From: an uncultured Lachnospiraceae bacterium | GTDB taxonomy: Bacteria > Bacillota > Clostridia > Lachnospirales > Lachnospiraceae | DNA length: 46,006 nt | Reading direction: 5' to 3' | Assembly: GCA_900553355.1 (NCBI GenBank) | Contig: USDK01000018.1 | Span: 1-46,006 of the forward strand | Shown: positions 25,042 to 33,722 of the stretch, piece by piece | Layout of the letters: the number at the start of each line of letters is the position of its first letter | How positions within the stretch are numbered: position 1 is the first letter of the stretch | Translations under genes and position numbers: made by a program | The notes under the pieces: generated by a model | Told to the model about the DNA's origin: nothing | Databases searched by the model: none | Seen by the model: the letters and a program-made list of their open reading frames with translations, nothing else

Positions 25042-26712
25042 CTATTTCTTTGGTAGTTTAAAGGAACTCTTCAGTGAGACGATCCGGTTAAACACCAGAT
25101 GTTCCAGCGAAGAATCCTTAGAATCAACGCAGAAATAACCATTCCGCACAAACTGGTAGCTGTCGTGTCCTGCCGCATCCTGGAAGCTGTCCTCCACATA
25201 GCAGCAAGGTCTCACCTCCAGAGAATGTGGATTCAGGTTCAGTGATCCATCTTCCTTATTATAGACACCTTTTTCTTCATCGATCAGATTCTCATACAGA
25301 CGTACCTCGGCCTGCTTTGCATGCGATGCCTCAACCCAGTGGATGGTTCCTTTGACTTTTCGTCCGGTAAATCCTGTTCCACACTTGGTCTGCGGATCAT
25401 AGGTACAGTGTACGACCGTCACATTTCCGTTCTCATCTGTCTCATAGCTTTCGCATTTCACAAAATATGCATGCATTAAGCGCACTTCGTTGCCCGGGAA
25501 CAGACGGAAATACTTTTTCGGAGGATCAATCATGAAGTCCTCTCTTTCAATATATAACTCCCGTCCGAAAGGAATTTTTCGCATTCCAAGTTCAGGGTTC
25601 TCCATATTATTTTCCACGTCCAGGTATTCAATCTGCCCCTCCGGATAATTGTCGATCACCAGTCTGATCGGATCCAGCACTGCCATCATCCGTGGTCTTT
25701 TCATCTTCAGATCCTCCCGGATACAGTACTCCAGCATTGCATAATCCACGGAACTCTGGCTTTTTGACACCCCGCACATCTCCACAAACATTCTGATCGA
25801 CTCAGGAGTAAATCCTCTTCTTCTCAAGGCTGCGATCGATACCAGTCTTGGATCATCCCAGCCGTCCACAATACCGTCCATAACCAGCTTCTTGATATAC
25901 CGCTTCCCTGTCACTACATTTGTCAGATAAAGCTTGGCAAACTCAATCTGTCTGGGCGCCGGATCAAACTCACACTCACGGACTACCCAGTCATAAAGGG
26001 GACGATGGTCTTCAAATTCCAGTGTACAGATGGAATGGGTAATCTTTTCCACCGCATCTTCGATTGGATGTGCAAAATCATACATCGGATAAATACACCA
26101 TTTATCCCCGGTATTATGATGGGTCATATGTGCCACACGATAGATGACCGGATCTCTCATATTGATATTCGGCGAAGCCATATCGATCTTCGCCCTCAGG
26201 ACCTTCTCCCCGTCCTTGTACTTTCCATCCTTCATCTCCTGGAACAGCCTCAGATTCTCTTCTACGGAACGGTCGCGGTATGGACTGTTCTTTCCCGGCT
26301 CTTTCAGGGTTCCCCGGTATTCTCTCATCTCTTCTGCAGTCAGATCACAGACAAATGCCTTGCCCTTCTTTATCAGCTTGACCGCACATTCATACATAAT
26401 ATCAAAATAGTCAGAAGCAAAATACAGATGATCCTTCCAGTCCGCCCCCAGCCATCTGACGTCCTCTTTGATCGACTCTACAAACTCCATATCCTCTTTG
26501 GTCGGATTTGTATCATCAAAACGCAGATGGAATGTGCCGTTATATTTCTCTGCCAGCCCATAGTTTAAAAGGATGGACTTGGCATGTCCGATGTGCAGAT
26601 ATCCATTAGGCTCCGGCGGAAACCGGGTACACACTTCCTGGTACACTCCTTCTGCCAGATCCTTATCGATCTCCTGCTCTATAAAATTTCTGGAAACCAC
26701 TTCTTCTCCCAT
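25042..26712 (-). CDS. glnS: Glutaminyl-tRNA synthetase
   Basis: A 556-residue class I enzyme charging tRNA-Gln. RFPPEPNGYLHIGHAKSILL (about 31-50) carries the HIGH motif. The KMSKS equivalent is the VVTGKRYIKKL loop, followed by GWDDPRLVSIAALRRRGFTP. The beta-barrel anticodon domain fills the C-terminal 200 residues. The start at 26712 is used because GAGGAGG lies 6 bases upstream; the five-codon upstream extension would cover that site. A direct GlnRS means this organism need not rely only on the amidotransferase route for Gln-tRNA. Confidence 0.96.
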   Translation of the reverse strand: MGEEVVSRNFIEQEIDKDLAEGVYQEVCTRFPPEPNGYLHIGHAKSILLNYGLAEKYNGTFHLRFDDTNPTKEDMEFVESIKEDVRWLGADWKDHLYFASDYFDIMYECAVKLIKKGKAFVCDLTAEEMREYRGTLKEPGKNSPYRDRSVEENLRLFQEMKDGKYKDGEKVLRAKIDMASPNINMRDPVIYRVAHMTHHNTGDKWCIYPMYDFAHPIEDAVEKITHSICTLEFEDHRPLYDWVVRECEFDPAPRQIEFAKLYLTNVVTGKRYIKKLVMDGIVDGWDDPRLVSIAALRRRGFTPESIRMFVEMCGVSKSQSSVDYAMLEYCIREDLKMKRPRMMAVLDPIRLVIDNYPEGQIEYLDVENNMENPELGMRKIPFGRELYIEREDFMIDPPKKYFRLFPGNEVRLMHAYFVKCESYETDENGNVTVVHCTYDPQTKCGTGFTGRKVKGTIHWVEASHAKQAEVRLYENLIDEEKGVYNKEDGSLNLNPHSLEVRPCCYVEDSFQDAAGHDSYQFVRNGYFCVDSKDSSLEHLVFNRIVSLKSSFKLPKK

Positions 26713-26751
26713 GTTGTTCCTCCTCATTCTACGTAACTGTACCTTATATTA

Positions 26752-27480
26752 TCATAAATATTTTTGGGAAACAAGGCGTTCTTTCAAGATCAGAAGCGCC
26801 TGCACGATGATCGCGCCATGGTCTACAGCCACCTTCCCCGGATCCTTTACCTCAAACCATTGTTCCTGGATCAGGCCTGTCGTCTTCCTGTGTTCTACGA
26901 TCACACTGGTCGACTCTCCCCGCTCCGGATATGCAAGAGACAACTGATACAGTTCCTTTTTCAGCACTTTTCCGTCGCGCTCCACCTGTCCGGACCGGAG
27001 ACATTCCAGATGAAGATCCCACCACAGTGCATCTGCAGCATCGTCTCCTGCTCTCACCTTCACCTGGTCCTTTTCTACCAATGCCATGTAAGCTGTCGTG
27101 ATCACACGGGTCCTTGGATCTCTTTTATACTCTCCATAGGTGGCAAATTGTTCCATGGTAAGGCCTGCAACCCCGGTCTCCTCTTCCAGCTCTCTCCTCG
27201 CTGTATCACGCAGGTCCTCCTTCATATTGGCAAAGCCTCCGGGCAGGGCCCAGAAGCCGATGCTCGGATGATTGCTTCTCTTTACCAGCAGAATCTTAAG
27301 GCCTTCCATCTCTTCTGTCAGGCTGCCGTTTTTTGCAAAGATCACCGCATCCGTGGTGCAGCTGGGGGTCTGATATCTGCCGGGGTCATAGGCATCCAGA
27401 AATTCCTCCAGCGTCTGTCCGGCTGCATTCTTTTCTCCAGTGCCATAGAATCCTGAGATATCTTTCAAAAATGAGGGCAT
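26752..27480 (-). CDS. NUDIX hydrolase
   Basis: 242 residues. The NUDIX box GGFANMKEDLRDTARRELEE followed by ETG lies at about residues 81-104, with the metal-binding Glu cluster intact. The N-terminal TTDAVIFAKNG strand and the C-terminal winged-helix-like region (about 160-242) resemble the NrtR-like or ADP-ribose type of long NUDIX protein, so it may bind DNA or hydrolyse ADP-ribose. ATG at 27480 has AAAGGAGG at good distance; the 7-codon upstream extension would cover it. It is upstream of glnS on the same strand. Confidence 0.88.
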   Translation of the reverse strand: MPSFLKDISGFYGTGEKNAAGQTLEEFLDAYDPGRYQTPSCTTDAVIFAKNGSLTEEMEGLKILLVKRSNHPSIGFWALPGGFANMKEDLRDTARRELEEETGVAGLTMEQFATYGEYKRDPRTRVITTAYMALVEKDQVKVRAGDDAADALWWDLHLECLRSGQVERDGKVLKKELYQLSLAYPERGESTSVIVEHRKTTGLIQEQWFEVKDPGKVAVDHGAIIVQALLILKERLVSQKYL

Positions 27481-27520
27481 ATCGTTTTCTCCTCCTTTCA
27501 TCCTTCAAACTCTCCGATAG

Positions 27521-27545
27521 AAAAAAAGACTCCCAAAAGGGAGTC
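27521..27545 (-). terminator. Terminator after tRNA-Thr
   Basis: 7-base arms (27528-27534 and 27539-27545), an AAAA loop on the plus strand and a run of seven T on the minus strand, just beyond the tRNA. Confidence 0.85.
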
Positions 27546-27550
27546 CCAAA

Positions 27551-27622
27551 GCTGCCGAGCGGAATCGAACCGCCGACCTCCGCCTTACCAAGGCGACGCT
27601 CTACCGACTGAGCCACGGCAGC
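27551..27622 (-). tRNA. tRNA-Thr (GGT)
   Basis: 72 bases with a perfect acceptor stem (GCTGCCG with CGGCAGC). D-arm GCTC-AGTCGGTA-GAGC, anticodon loop TTGGTAA giving GGT, and a T-arm with TTCGATT are all complete. CCA is not encoded. It lies downstream of sigH on the same strand and ends in its own terminator. Confidence 0.95.
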
Positions 27623-27697
27623 GCGCACATTTTTCATATGCAACAGTAGTAATATACAATATCCGGCATTGGTTTGTCAATACGATTTTTTTATTTT

Positions 27698-28306
27698 TTA
27701 TTCTTTTTCTTTTTCCAGAATCTTCTGTGTTTTTGCCTTGATCCTCTGGAGTGCATTATCTACCGTCTTAGGACTCTTATCCAAGAGCTTTGCGATGGTC
27801 TTGTAATCGGTTCCTCTCAGATGAAGATAAAGGACCCTTTTTTCCAGATCGCTTAAACTCTCTTCCAGACGGCTCTCGATCAGCTCCGCGTATTCCCGGC
27901 TGACAAAAAGCTCCTCCGGGCTTGCCTCCTGACCGGTACTCATTGTCTCGATCAAAGGAGTTTTTTCCTCGTCATCCTCGTAGAAGGATACATAGGAATT
28001 TAAGGGACTGTGCTTTTTCCTTCGGGATGCCGCAATAGCCGAATACATCTGCCGGTTGATGCAGAGCCTTGCAAAACTGAAAAAAGATGCTTCCTGGCGC
28101 ACATCATAGTCCTGCACAGCCTTAAAAAGTCCGATCATCCCCTCCTGGATCAGGTCCTCATTTTCTCCACCCAGGAGATACATGGCATTCGCTTCCCTGC
28201 GCACCTGATCCTTGTATTTTTCCATGATATGGTCCAGGGCGTCCTTATCCCCTTCCCGATATCTGCGGATCAGCTCTTCGTCTGTCATCTGGGCATATTT
28301 TGCCAT
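27698..28306 (-). CDS. sigH: RNA polymerase sigma-H (sporulation, stationary phase)
   Basis: A 202-residue sigma-70-family factor. Region 2 includes ENEDLIQEGMIGLFKAVQDY (about 49-68) and ASFFSFARLCINRQMYSAI (about 73-91), with region 4 at about 150-200 (KTIAKLLDKSPKTVDNALQRIKAKTQ). It matches SigH (Spo0H) in size and in gene order. In Bacillus the order is cysE-cysS-mrnC-rlmB-rae1-sigH; here the rae1/yacP gene is missing. SigH directs early sporulation and competence genes. It starts 21 bases after rlmB, so read-through from the cysteine T-box unit is possible. Confidence 0.94.
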   Translation of the reverse strand: MAKYAQMTDEELIRRYREGDKDALDHIMEKYKDQVRREANAMYLLGGENEDLIQEGMIGLFKAVQDYDVRQEASFFSFARLCINRQMYSAIAASRRKKHSPLNSYVSFYEDDEEKTPLIETMSTGQEASPEELFVSREYAELIESRLEESLSDLEKRVLYLHLRGTDYKTIAKLLDKSPKTVDNALQRIKAKTQKILEKEKE

Positions 28307-28327
28307 TCCACGTACCTCCTTTTTTCA

Positions 28328-29065
28328 TCAGCCCCTCTGCCTTACGATTTCATAGGCCAGGACCCCGGCCGCCACCGATGCATTCAGAGAACTGATCTCT
28401 CCCTTCATCGGAATAGACGCCACAAAATCACAGGTTTCTCTGACCAGACGTCCCACGCCTTCCCCTTCGCTTCCGATTACCAGACCGATGGGGCCTGTCA
28501 GATTCAGGTCATACATCCGTTCTCCGTCCATATCTGCACACACAAACCAGAGGCCCTGTTCTTTTAATTCTTCCATCGTCTTTACCAGATTAGTGACCTT
28601 GGCAACCGGTGTATAGTTCAGGGCGCCAGCTGATGTCTTTGCCACTACTGCTGTCAGGCCTGCTGCCCGGCGCTTTGGAATGATCACACCATGAGCGCCT
28701 GCCAGATTAGCCGTACGGATGATCGCTCCCAGATTATGCGGATCTTCGATGTTATCCAGAAGAATCAGAAAAGGATCTTCTCCCCGCGCTTTCGCAAGTT
28801 CCAGCATTTCCTCCACGGTGGAATAGTGATACGAAGAGGTCACCGCGATCACGCCCTGATGCTTTCCGGTTTCCGAAAGCTGGCTTAATCGTTCTTTTCC
28901 CACGAACTGGAGGATCGTGTCCTGCTTTCTGGCCTCCCTGAGGATCGTCTGTACCGGGCCGTCCTTACACCCGTCCAGCACATAAAGCTTGTCCACCGTT
29001 TTCCCGGACCGGAATGCTTCCAGGACGGCATTTCTGCCTTCAATCATATTTTCATTCATTTTCAT
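28328..29065 (-). CDS. rlmB: 23S rRNA (guanosine-2'-O-)-methyltransferase RlmB
   Basis: A 245-residue SpoU/TrmH methyltransferase. An N-terminal substrate-binding domain (about 1-80) begins IEGRNAVLEAFRSG. The knotted catalytic domain has motif 1 LDNIEDPHNLGAIIRTAN, motif 2 IGLVIGSEGEGVGRL and motif 3 IPMKGEISSLNASVAAGVLAYE at the C-terminus. It modifies G2251 (E. coli numbering) in the peptidyl-transferase region. It lies 2 bases after mrnC, in the conserved cysS-mrnC-rlmB order. Confidence 0.94.
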   Translation of the reverse strand: MKMNENMIEGRNAVLEAFRSGKTVDKLYVLDGCKDGPVQTILREARKQDTILQFVGKERLSQLSETGKHQGVIAVTSSYHYSTVEEMLELAKARGEDPFLILLDNIEDPHNLGAIIRTANLAGAHGVIIPKRRAAGLTAVVAKTSAGALNYTPVAKVTNLVKTMEELKEQGLWFVCADMDGERMYDLNLTGPIGLVIGSEGEGVGRLVRETCDFVASIPMKGEISSLNASVAAGVLAYEIVRQRG

Positions 29066-29067
29066 TA

Positions 29068-29529
29068 TTATCCTTTCTTGGAACAGTTCTCTTCTTCCAG
29101 GCTGTCAATTCCCATCCGGATCAGGTCAAGCATCCGCTTCCAGTCCTTTTTCAGATACAGATAGCCCATCAGCGCCTCAAATCCTGTAGCTCTTCTGTAG
29201 TCTGTGACAGACTGATTCTTTGCCGGGGATACGCTTTTGGCATTTCTTCCGCGTTTGTATACGGCATGCTCTTCCTCCGTCAGCTCCTCCTGAAGGCGCC
29301 GCATCATCCGGGACTGAGCAGAAGCCTGGACCAGTGCGCTGGTCTCTTTATGAAGCTTCTGCACCTGCTTGTTTCCCTTATTCACCACCAACGTCCGGAT
29401 TACCAGTTCGTAGATGCCGTCTCCGATATAGGCCAGCGCGAGAGGTGAATATTCCTGGATCTCCACCTCCCGCAGCTGGAAAATCTCCTGCAGATAAGAA
29501 TCAAACTGCCAGTCTATGCTTTTTTCCAT
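29068..29529 (-). CDS. mrnC: Mini-ribonuclease III
   Basis: A 153-residue RNase III catalytic domain with no double-stranded-RNA-binding domain. The metal-binding helix reads ALAYIGDGIYELVIRTLVV (about 27-45), and the second acidic patch is in TGFEALMGYLYLKKD (about 114-128). MrnC matures 23S rRNA ends in Bacillus. It overlaps the 3' end of cysS by 16 bases. Confidence 0.93.
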   Translation of the reverse strand: MEKSIDWQFDSYLQEIFQLREVEIQEYSPLALAYIGDGIYELVIRTLVVNKGNKQVQKLHKETSALVQASAQSRMMRRLQEELTEEEHAVYKRGRNAKSVSPAKNQSVTDYRRATGFEALMGYLYLKKDWKRMLDLIRMGIDSLEEENCSKKG

Positions 29530-30920
29530 TTTACGCCTTCCCTTGTATCTTCCAGAATGATTCCTTTTGCCAGCAGTTCGTCACGGATGGCGTCTGCTCT
29601 GGCAAAATCCTTTGCCTTTCTGGCTGCCTGACGTTCTTCGATCATCTTTTCGATGTCTTCTGCCAGGATTTCTTCTTCCTTATCCACAATAAATCCCAGT
29701 ACATCACAGAGTTTTACCAGACGGCCCAGCAACTTCTCCATATACTCTTTTGAGCTGCTTTCTGAAGTACTGGTATTGATATATTTTACCAGATCAAAGA
29801 CCGCTGCCACCGCATCCGCTGTATTAAAGTCATCATCCATGGCATCCTCAAACTCTTTTACAAATTCATCAGTCTTGTCATACGCCTCTTTTTCTGCATC
29901 CGTCATAGATTCTGCCGTCCCATTCTTTATGCGGAACTTCAGGTTCTCCGCTGCATTTACGATACGCTCCAGACCGTTCTTTGATGCCTCCATCAGATCC
30001 GCACTGAAGTTTAAGGGGCTTCGGTAATGGGCACTTAACATAAAGAATCTAAGTACCTGCAGGTCATACTGCTCACTGATTTCCCGCACAGTCCGGAAAT
30101 TTCCAAGAGATTTGCTCATCTTCTTGTTGTCGATATTCAAGAAAGCATTGTGCATCCAGTACTTTGCGAATTCTTTTCCATTTGCCGCCTCGCTCTGGGC
30201 AATCTCATTTTCATGATGCGGGAATACCAGATCCTCTCCTCCTGCATGGATATCGATCTGCTCACCCAGATATTTCTTGGACATCTCAGAACACTCGATA
30301 TGCCAGCCCGGACGTCCCTCGGACCACGGGGACTCCCAGAAAGGTTCTCCTTCTTTTTTCGGCTTCCACAGCACGAAATCCAGTGGATCTTCTTTTTCAT
30401 CCTCACCGGTTACCAGAAGAGAACGCTCGCCGGAGCGCAGGTCATCCAGATTTTTGTGGGACAGTTTTCCATAGTCCTTAAATTTCCTGGTGCGGTAGTA
30501 AACCGTCCCATTCTTCTCATAGGCATAACCCTTGTCGATCAGGGTCTGGATCATATCCACCATTCCGCAGATTTCTTCTGTTGCAAGCGGATTTTTGGTA
30601 GCAGGCTTGATGTTCATCCCCTCCATATCTTTCTTGCACTCGGCAATATAACGTTTGGAAATCTCATCAGAAGACACACCTTCTTCGATAGCCTTCTTTA
30701 TGATCTTATCGTCCACATCTGTAAAATTCGAAACAAAATTCACGTCATAACCCTTGTACTCAAAGTACCGGCGCACCGTGTCAAACACGATCATCGGTCT
30801 TGCATTTCCGATGTGGATAAAATTATAGACGGTAGGGCCACATACATACATCTTGACCTTCCCTTCTTCCAGAGGCACAAATTCCTCTTTTCTTTTTGAA
30901 AGGGTATTATACAGTTTCAT
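29514..30920 (-). CDS. cysS: Cysteinyl-tRNA synthetase
   Basis: A 468-residue class I enzyme charging tRNA-Cys. The zinc Cys lies in MYVCGPTVYNFIHIGNARPM (about 24-43), which also carries the HIGN motif. Further zinc ligands are in WHIECSEM and GGEDLVFPHHENE (about 237-249). KMSKSLGNF (about 270-278) is the KMSKS loop. Length is standard. It starts 31 bases after cysE and shares the cysteine T-box. Confidence 0.97.
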   Translation of the reverse strand: MKLYNTLSKRKEEFVPLEEGKVKMYVCGPTVYNFIHIGNARPMIVFDTVRRYFEYKGYDVNFVSNFTDVDDKIIKKAIEEGVSSDEISKRYIAECKKDMEGMNIKPATKNPLATEEICGMVDMIQTLIDKGYAYEKNGTVYYRTRKFKDYGKLSHKNLDDLRSGERSLLVTGEDEKEDPLDFVLWKPKKEGEPFWESPWSEGRPGWHIECSEMSKKYLGEQIDIHAGGEDLVFPHHENEIAQSEAANGKEFAKYWMHNAFLNIDNKKMSKSLGNFRTVREISEQYDLQVLRFFMLSAHYRSPLNFSADLMEASKNGLERIVNAAENLKFRIKNGTAESMTDAEKEAYDKTDEFVKEFEDAMDDDFNTADAVAAVFDLVKYINTSTSESSSKEYMEKLLGRLVKLCDVLGFIVDKEEEILAEDIEKMIEERQAARKAKDFARADAIRDELLAKGIILEDTREGVKWKKA

Positions 30921-30951
30921 TTTTCTATCTTCCTCCTTGCATGATAATCCT

Positions 30952-31629
30952 TTATCCGATTTTTTCTTCCCTTTGTTCCTGGCGGATCAGCCGCTCCAGC
31001 TTTTCTACTCTCTCGTGCAGTCTGATGTTATCTTCCTGCAGCGCCCGGAGATCGTTGTTGATAGGATCCGGCAGATGAATCTGGTCAAGATCCATTCTGG
31101 GGATCTTCTGATTCCCCATCCTGACCACACGTCCGGGTACGCCTACCACTGTGCAGTTCGGCGGCACTTCTTTCAGGACCACACTTCCGGCCCCGATCTT
31201 GGAATTTTCACCGATGGTAAAAGATCCCAGCACTTTTGCGCCGGCGCTGACCATGACATTGTCTTTAAGCGTAGGATGCCGCTTTCCCTGCTCTTTTCCG
31301 GTACCCCCAAGGGTCACTCCCTGGTACAGCGTCACATTGTCGCCAAGCTCTGCAGTCTCTCCGATGATCACGCCGCTTCCGTGATCGATAAACAATCCTT
31401 TTCCGATGGTCGCACCGGGATGAATCTCGATCCCCGTCTTCCTTACCGCCCTCTGGGAGATCCAGCGTGCCAGAAAATAATGCTTTTTCAGATACAGCCT
31501 GTGCGCAATGCGGTAACGCAGGATGGCTTTGAAGCTGGGATATAAGAACACTTCCATGGTAGACTTGATCGCAGGATCCCTTTCCCGGATCACCTGAATC
31601 TCTTCTTTAATATAAGCTATGATTCCCAT
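30952..31629 (-). CDS. cysE: Serine O-acetyltransferase
   Basis: A 225-residue hexapeptide-repeat transferase that makes O-acetylserine for cysteine synthesis. The left-handed helix region runs over about 65-170, with IEIHPGATIGKGLFIDHGSG carrying the catalytic His and Asp and GVTLGGTG following. The C-terminal 40 residues are a coiled-coil-like helix. The ATG at 31629 is used because AAAGGAG is correctly spaced; a GTG two codons upstream lies almost on that site. It is the first gene after the cysteine T-box terminator. Confidence 0.95.
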   Translation of the reverse strand: MGIIAYIKEEIQVIRERDPAIKSTMEVFLYPSFKAILRYRIAHRLYLKKHYFLARWISQRAVRKTGIEIHPGATIGKGLFIDHGSGVIIGETAELGDNVTLYQGVTLGGTGKEQGKRHPTLKDNVMVSAGAKVLGSFTIGENSKIGAGSVVLKEVPPNCTVVGVPGRVVRMGNQKIPRMDLDQIHLPDPINNDLRALQEDNIRLHERVEKLERLIRQEQREEKIG

Positions 31630-31644
31630 ATACACTCTCCTTTA

Positions 31645-31938
31645 AAAAAGAAAAAAACTTCGTCTCCTGCACGCAAGAGACGAAGTATATCCGCGGTTCC
31701 ACTCTTTTAGAGATCTTTCCCTTTTGCAAGGAATCTCTCCACCTTTTGGTACTTAACGCGTACCTCACGTACCCGGCTACCCGTCATGTCCTGACTTTGA
31801 CACAGCTCGCCGGATCGACTCCCGGATGCACTTCACAGATACTCTGCTGAAAACTGCTCTCAGCCGGTGACAGTTTTTCTCTGGCAGCTTACATATTCTG
31901 CTACTCTTTCCGTTCCAAGTCTTTTCCGTATAGGATAT
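31645..31938 (-). promoter_or_regulatory. T-box leader, cysteine specifier
   Basis: On the minus strand the T-box sequence AAGAGTGGAACCGCGG is at 31706-31691. A terminator with 10-base arms (31657-31666 and 31677-31686) is followed by TTTTTTTCTTTTTT. The specifier is UGC at 31830-31828 in GTGAAGTGCATCC, matching cysteine. The leader is long (about 290 bases) and controls cysE-cysS. Confidence 0.94.
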
Positions 31939-31967
31939 ATCATATGTGAAAACCAGAATTTTGTCAA
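31939..31967 (-). promoter_or_regulatory. Promoter of Cys T-box operon
   Basis: TTGACA (31967-31962), 17-base spacer, TATGAT (31944-31939) on the minus strand. Confidence 0.88.
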
Positions 31968-32046
31968 CACAGATTTTGGAATCTCACCTCTGCCTTAAAC
32001 AGATCTCCGTCAATATCTATGGAAAAACTGCTTTTATGATACGACG

Positions 32047-32556
32047 TTATGCCAGCAACGTAAAGACAGAATCCCCCAGAAGATAACCGGCTCCGATAAA
32101 CAGAAGGTTCCACACAAAGACTCCCAGAAGAGAGCTGATCGTATAGGTTCCGAAGTTCATAGAAATCATTCCGGCCGGTATCGAGATCAGGGTTCTCGCC
32201 ACTGGGATCAGTTTTGCTGCAAAGACTCCCAGCGCTCCCTTTTTCCGAAGCTCTTCCATCTTTCTATATATGAGTTCTTTCTGTTTCGGAAAATGCTTCA
32301 GATAAATTTTTAAAAACTTTTCGCCTCCCTTTCTTCCCAGGAAATACAAAACCCAGCTTCCCATGAGCCCCGCTGCGACAGACAGAAAAACCACTGTTAC
32401 GATCCCCACATCGCCTCTGGATGCCCAGACTCCGGCAAGCGGAAGGATGACCCCCGCCGGAAATCCTGGAAGGTTCAGATATTCCAGAAACACGATCACA
32501 AACACAAAAATCGGTCCGTACTGTGCAAAATACGCTGTCAGTTCTTGTATCTCCAT
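32047..32556 (-). CDS. DedA family membrane protein
   Basis: A 169-residue VTT-domain (DedA) protein with about four to five hydrophobic segments. The family core is present: the PGFPAGVILPLAGVWA re-entrant region (about 30-45), GSWVLYFLGRKGGEKF and FAAKLIPVARTLISIPAGM (about 112-130), which carries the conserved Arg. DedA proteins are linked to lipid-carrier flipping and proton-dependent membrane balance. The start at 32556 is chosen for its GAAGGAGGAG site; the frame is open 10 codons further. Confidence 0.9.
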   Translation of the reverse strand: MEIQELTAYFAQYGPIFVFVIVFLEYLNLPGFPAGVILPLAGVWASRGDVGIVTVVFLSVAAGLMGSWVLYFLGRKGGEKFLKIYLKHFPKQKELIYRKMEELRKKGALGVFAAKLIPVARTLISIPAGMISMNFGTYTISSLLGVFVWNLLFIGAGYLLGDSVFTLLA

Positions 32557-32640
32557 TTCCACTCCTCCTTCTTTGAGTATCAGCATAGACCATATTTCTT
32601 AAGAGCATCCGGATGAATTTCTAAAGATATTCTGAAGTTT

Positions 32641-32682
32641 CATTGGGGACGGGGAATTTCTGAAAATCCCCCGTCCCCAATG
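32641..32682. repeat. GGGGACG palindromic repeat (REP-like)
   Basis: 14-base arms (32641-32654 CATTGGGGACGGGG and 32669-32682) around a 14-base centre. It is placed between dedA and the GNAT terminator and resembles the repeat at 15187. Confidence 0.82.
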
Positions 32683-32694
32683 ACAACGAGAAAT

Positions 32695-32723
32695 AAAAAA
32701 GAGCCCCGACACACCCGGAACTC
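32695..32723 (-). terminator. Terminator after GNAT gene
   Basis: 8-base stem with G-U pairs (32701-32708 and 32716-32723), then six T on the minus strand, 16 bases after the GNAT stop. Confidence 0.82.
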
Positions 32724-32738
32724 TTATCATATGCATTT

Positions 32739-33722
32739 TTATACTACCTCATTCAGATAAATCCTGGAGAGAGGAATGATCTTTTTTAGTTCTCCTGCCA
32801 TCCGGTCCGTCATCATAACGCCTTCTTCTTTGCGGATCTCTTCTATCGTCTTTGCTCCAAACAAAAGTTCCACAAGTGCATGGACCGGCAGGCACCCTTC
32901 ACTGTTTTCCGGCTTTGCATCCATCAGCATTACTCCGGAAAACTCGGTTCCGGTCAGCACCAGACACCGGTTGTTTTCCTCTATGATCGGGTCTTCCACC
33001 GTAAAACATACACTCATCAGCGAAGCAAGCTGAAGAGACATCAGCGTCCGGCGCACATCCAGAATACGGATCATAATTTTTTCCTTCTCCGGCTCCTCCT
33101 GCGGCACCCAGATACCAAAATCTGTGATTTTTCCTTCCTGATCTCTCATAATAAGCAGTTTTCCGCCATCGCTTTCGTATTCCCTCAGCATTCGGTGGTA
33201 GTATTTTTCATCGCGGACAGCATAGACCTGATACTTCTTGCCAAGACAGTTTTCCGCCCAGTCTGCTATCTCCCCGCAGTCCTTTTCAGACACCTGCTCC
33301 CATCCATCCAGTTTCCTGACGTATGGGCGATTCTGTTCATAGACCGTACGGAAATCAAAAGGCTCATATATCTTTTCCGATGCCGGCATCAGAAAAGTAA
33401 ATAATTCCCCTGCTTCATACATGTCCCTCAAAGCCTTCCTAAGTACCAGGGCCATATATCCCCGCCTGCGACATTCTTCTCTTGTCGCTACTGCCACGAT
33501 ATAATTTGTTTCCTTTCTGCTTCCGTTAACAGACACTGTATAGGGATTCAGATGTACCATCGAACAGATCCTGTCCTCTTCTTCCAGCACATAAATCTGA
33601 TTGTCTGCTGTTTTCTCTGTATAATAATAATCTGTAAAACTCTGACTGTCCTCTGAAAAGGCCTCCTCATACAGTGGTCTGGTCAGGATGTGTTCTTCTG
33701 TCTTTAATTTTCTAACTTTCAT
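32739..33722 (-). CDS. GNAT acetyltransferase with Eis-like layout
   Basis: A 327-residue protein with an N-terminal GNAT domain (about 1-130). The acetyl-CoA loop is VAVATREECRRRGYMALVLR (about 71-90). A second GNAT-like middle region and a C-terminal SCP2-like part follow, as in the Eis/enhanced-survival group. It acetylates an unknown amine. Its start overlaps the end of ispF by 11 bases, and it is the last gene of a three-gene operon that ends in a terminator. Confidence 0.85.
   Translation of the reverse strand: MKVRKLKTEEHILTRPLYEEAFSEDSQSFTDYYYTEKTADNQIYVLEEEDRICSMVHLNPYTVSVNGSRKETNYIVAVATREECRRRGYMALVLRKALRDMYEAGELFTFLMPASEKIYEPFDFRTVYEQNRPYVRKLDGWEQVSEKDCGEIADWAENCLGKKYQVYAVRDEKYYHRMLREYESDGGKLLIMRDQEGKITDFGIWVPQEEPEKEKIMIRILDVRRTLMSLQLASLMSVCFTVEDPIIEENNRCLVLTGTEFSGVMLMDAKPENSEGCLPVHALVELLFGAKTIEEIRKEEGVMMTDRMAGELKKIIPLSRIYLNEVV

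Noticed and set aside
31629..31635. Upstream GTG start for cysE
   Set aside because: It lies almost on the AAAGGAG site; the ATG at 31629 is correctly spaced.
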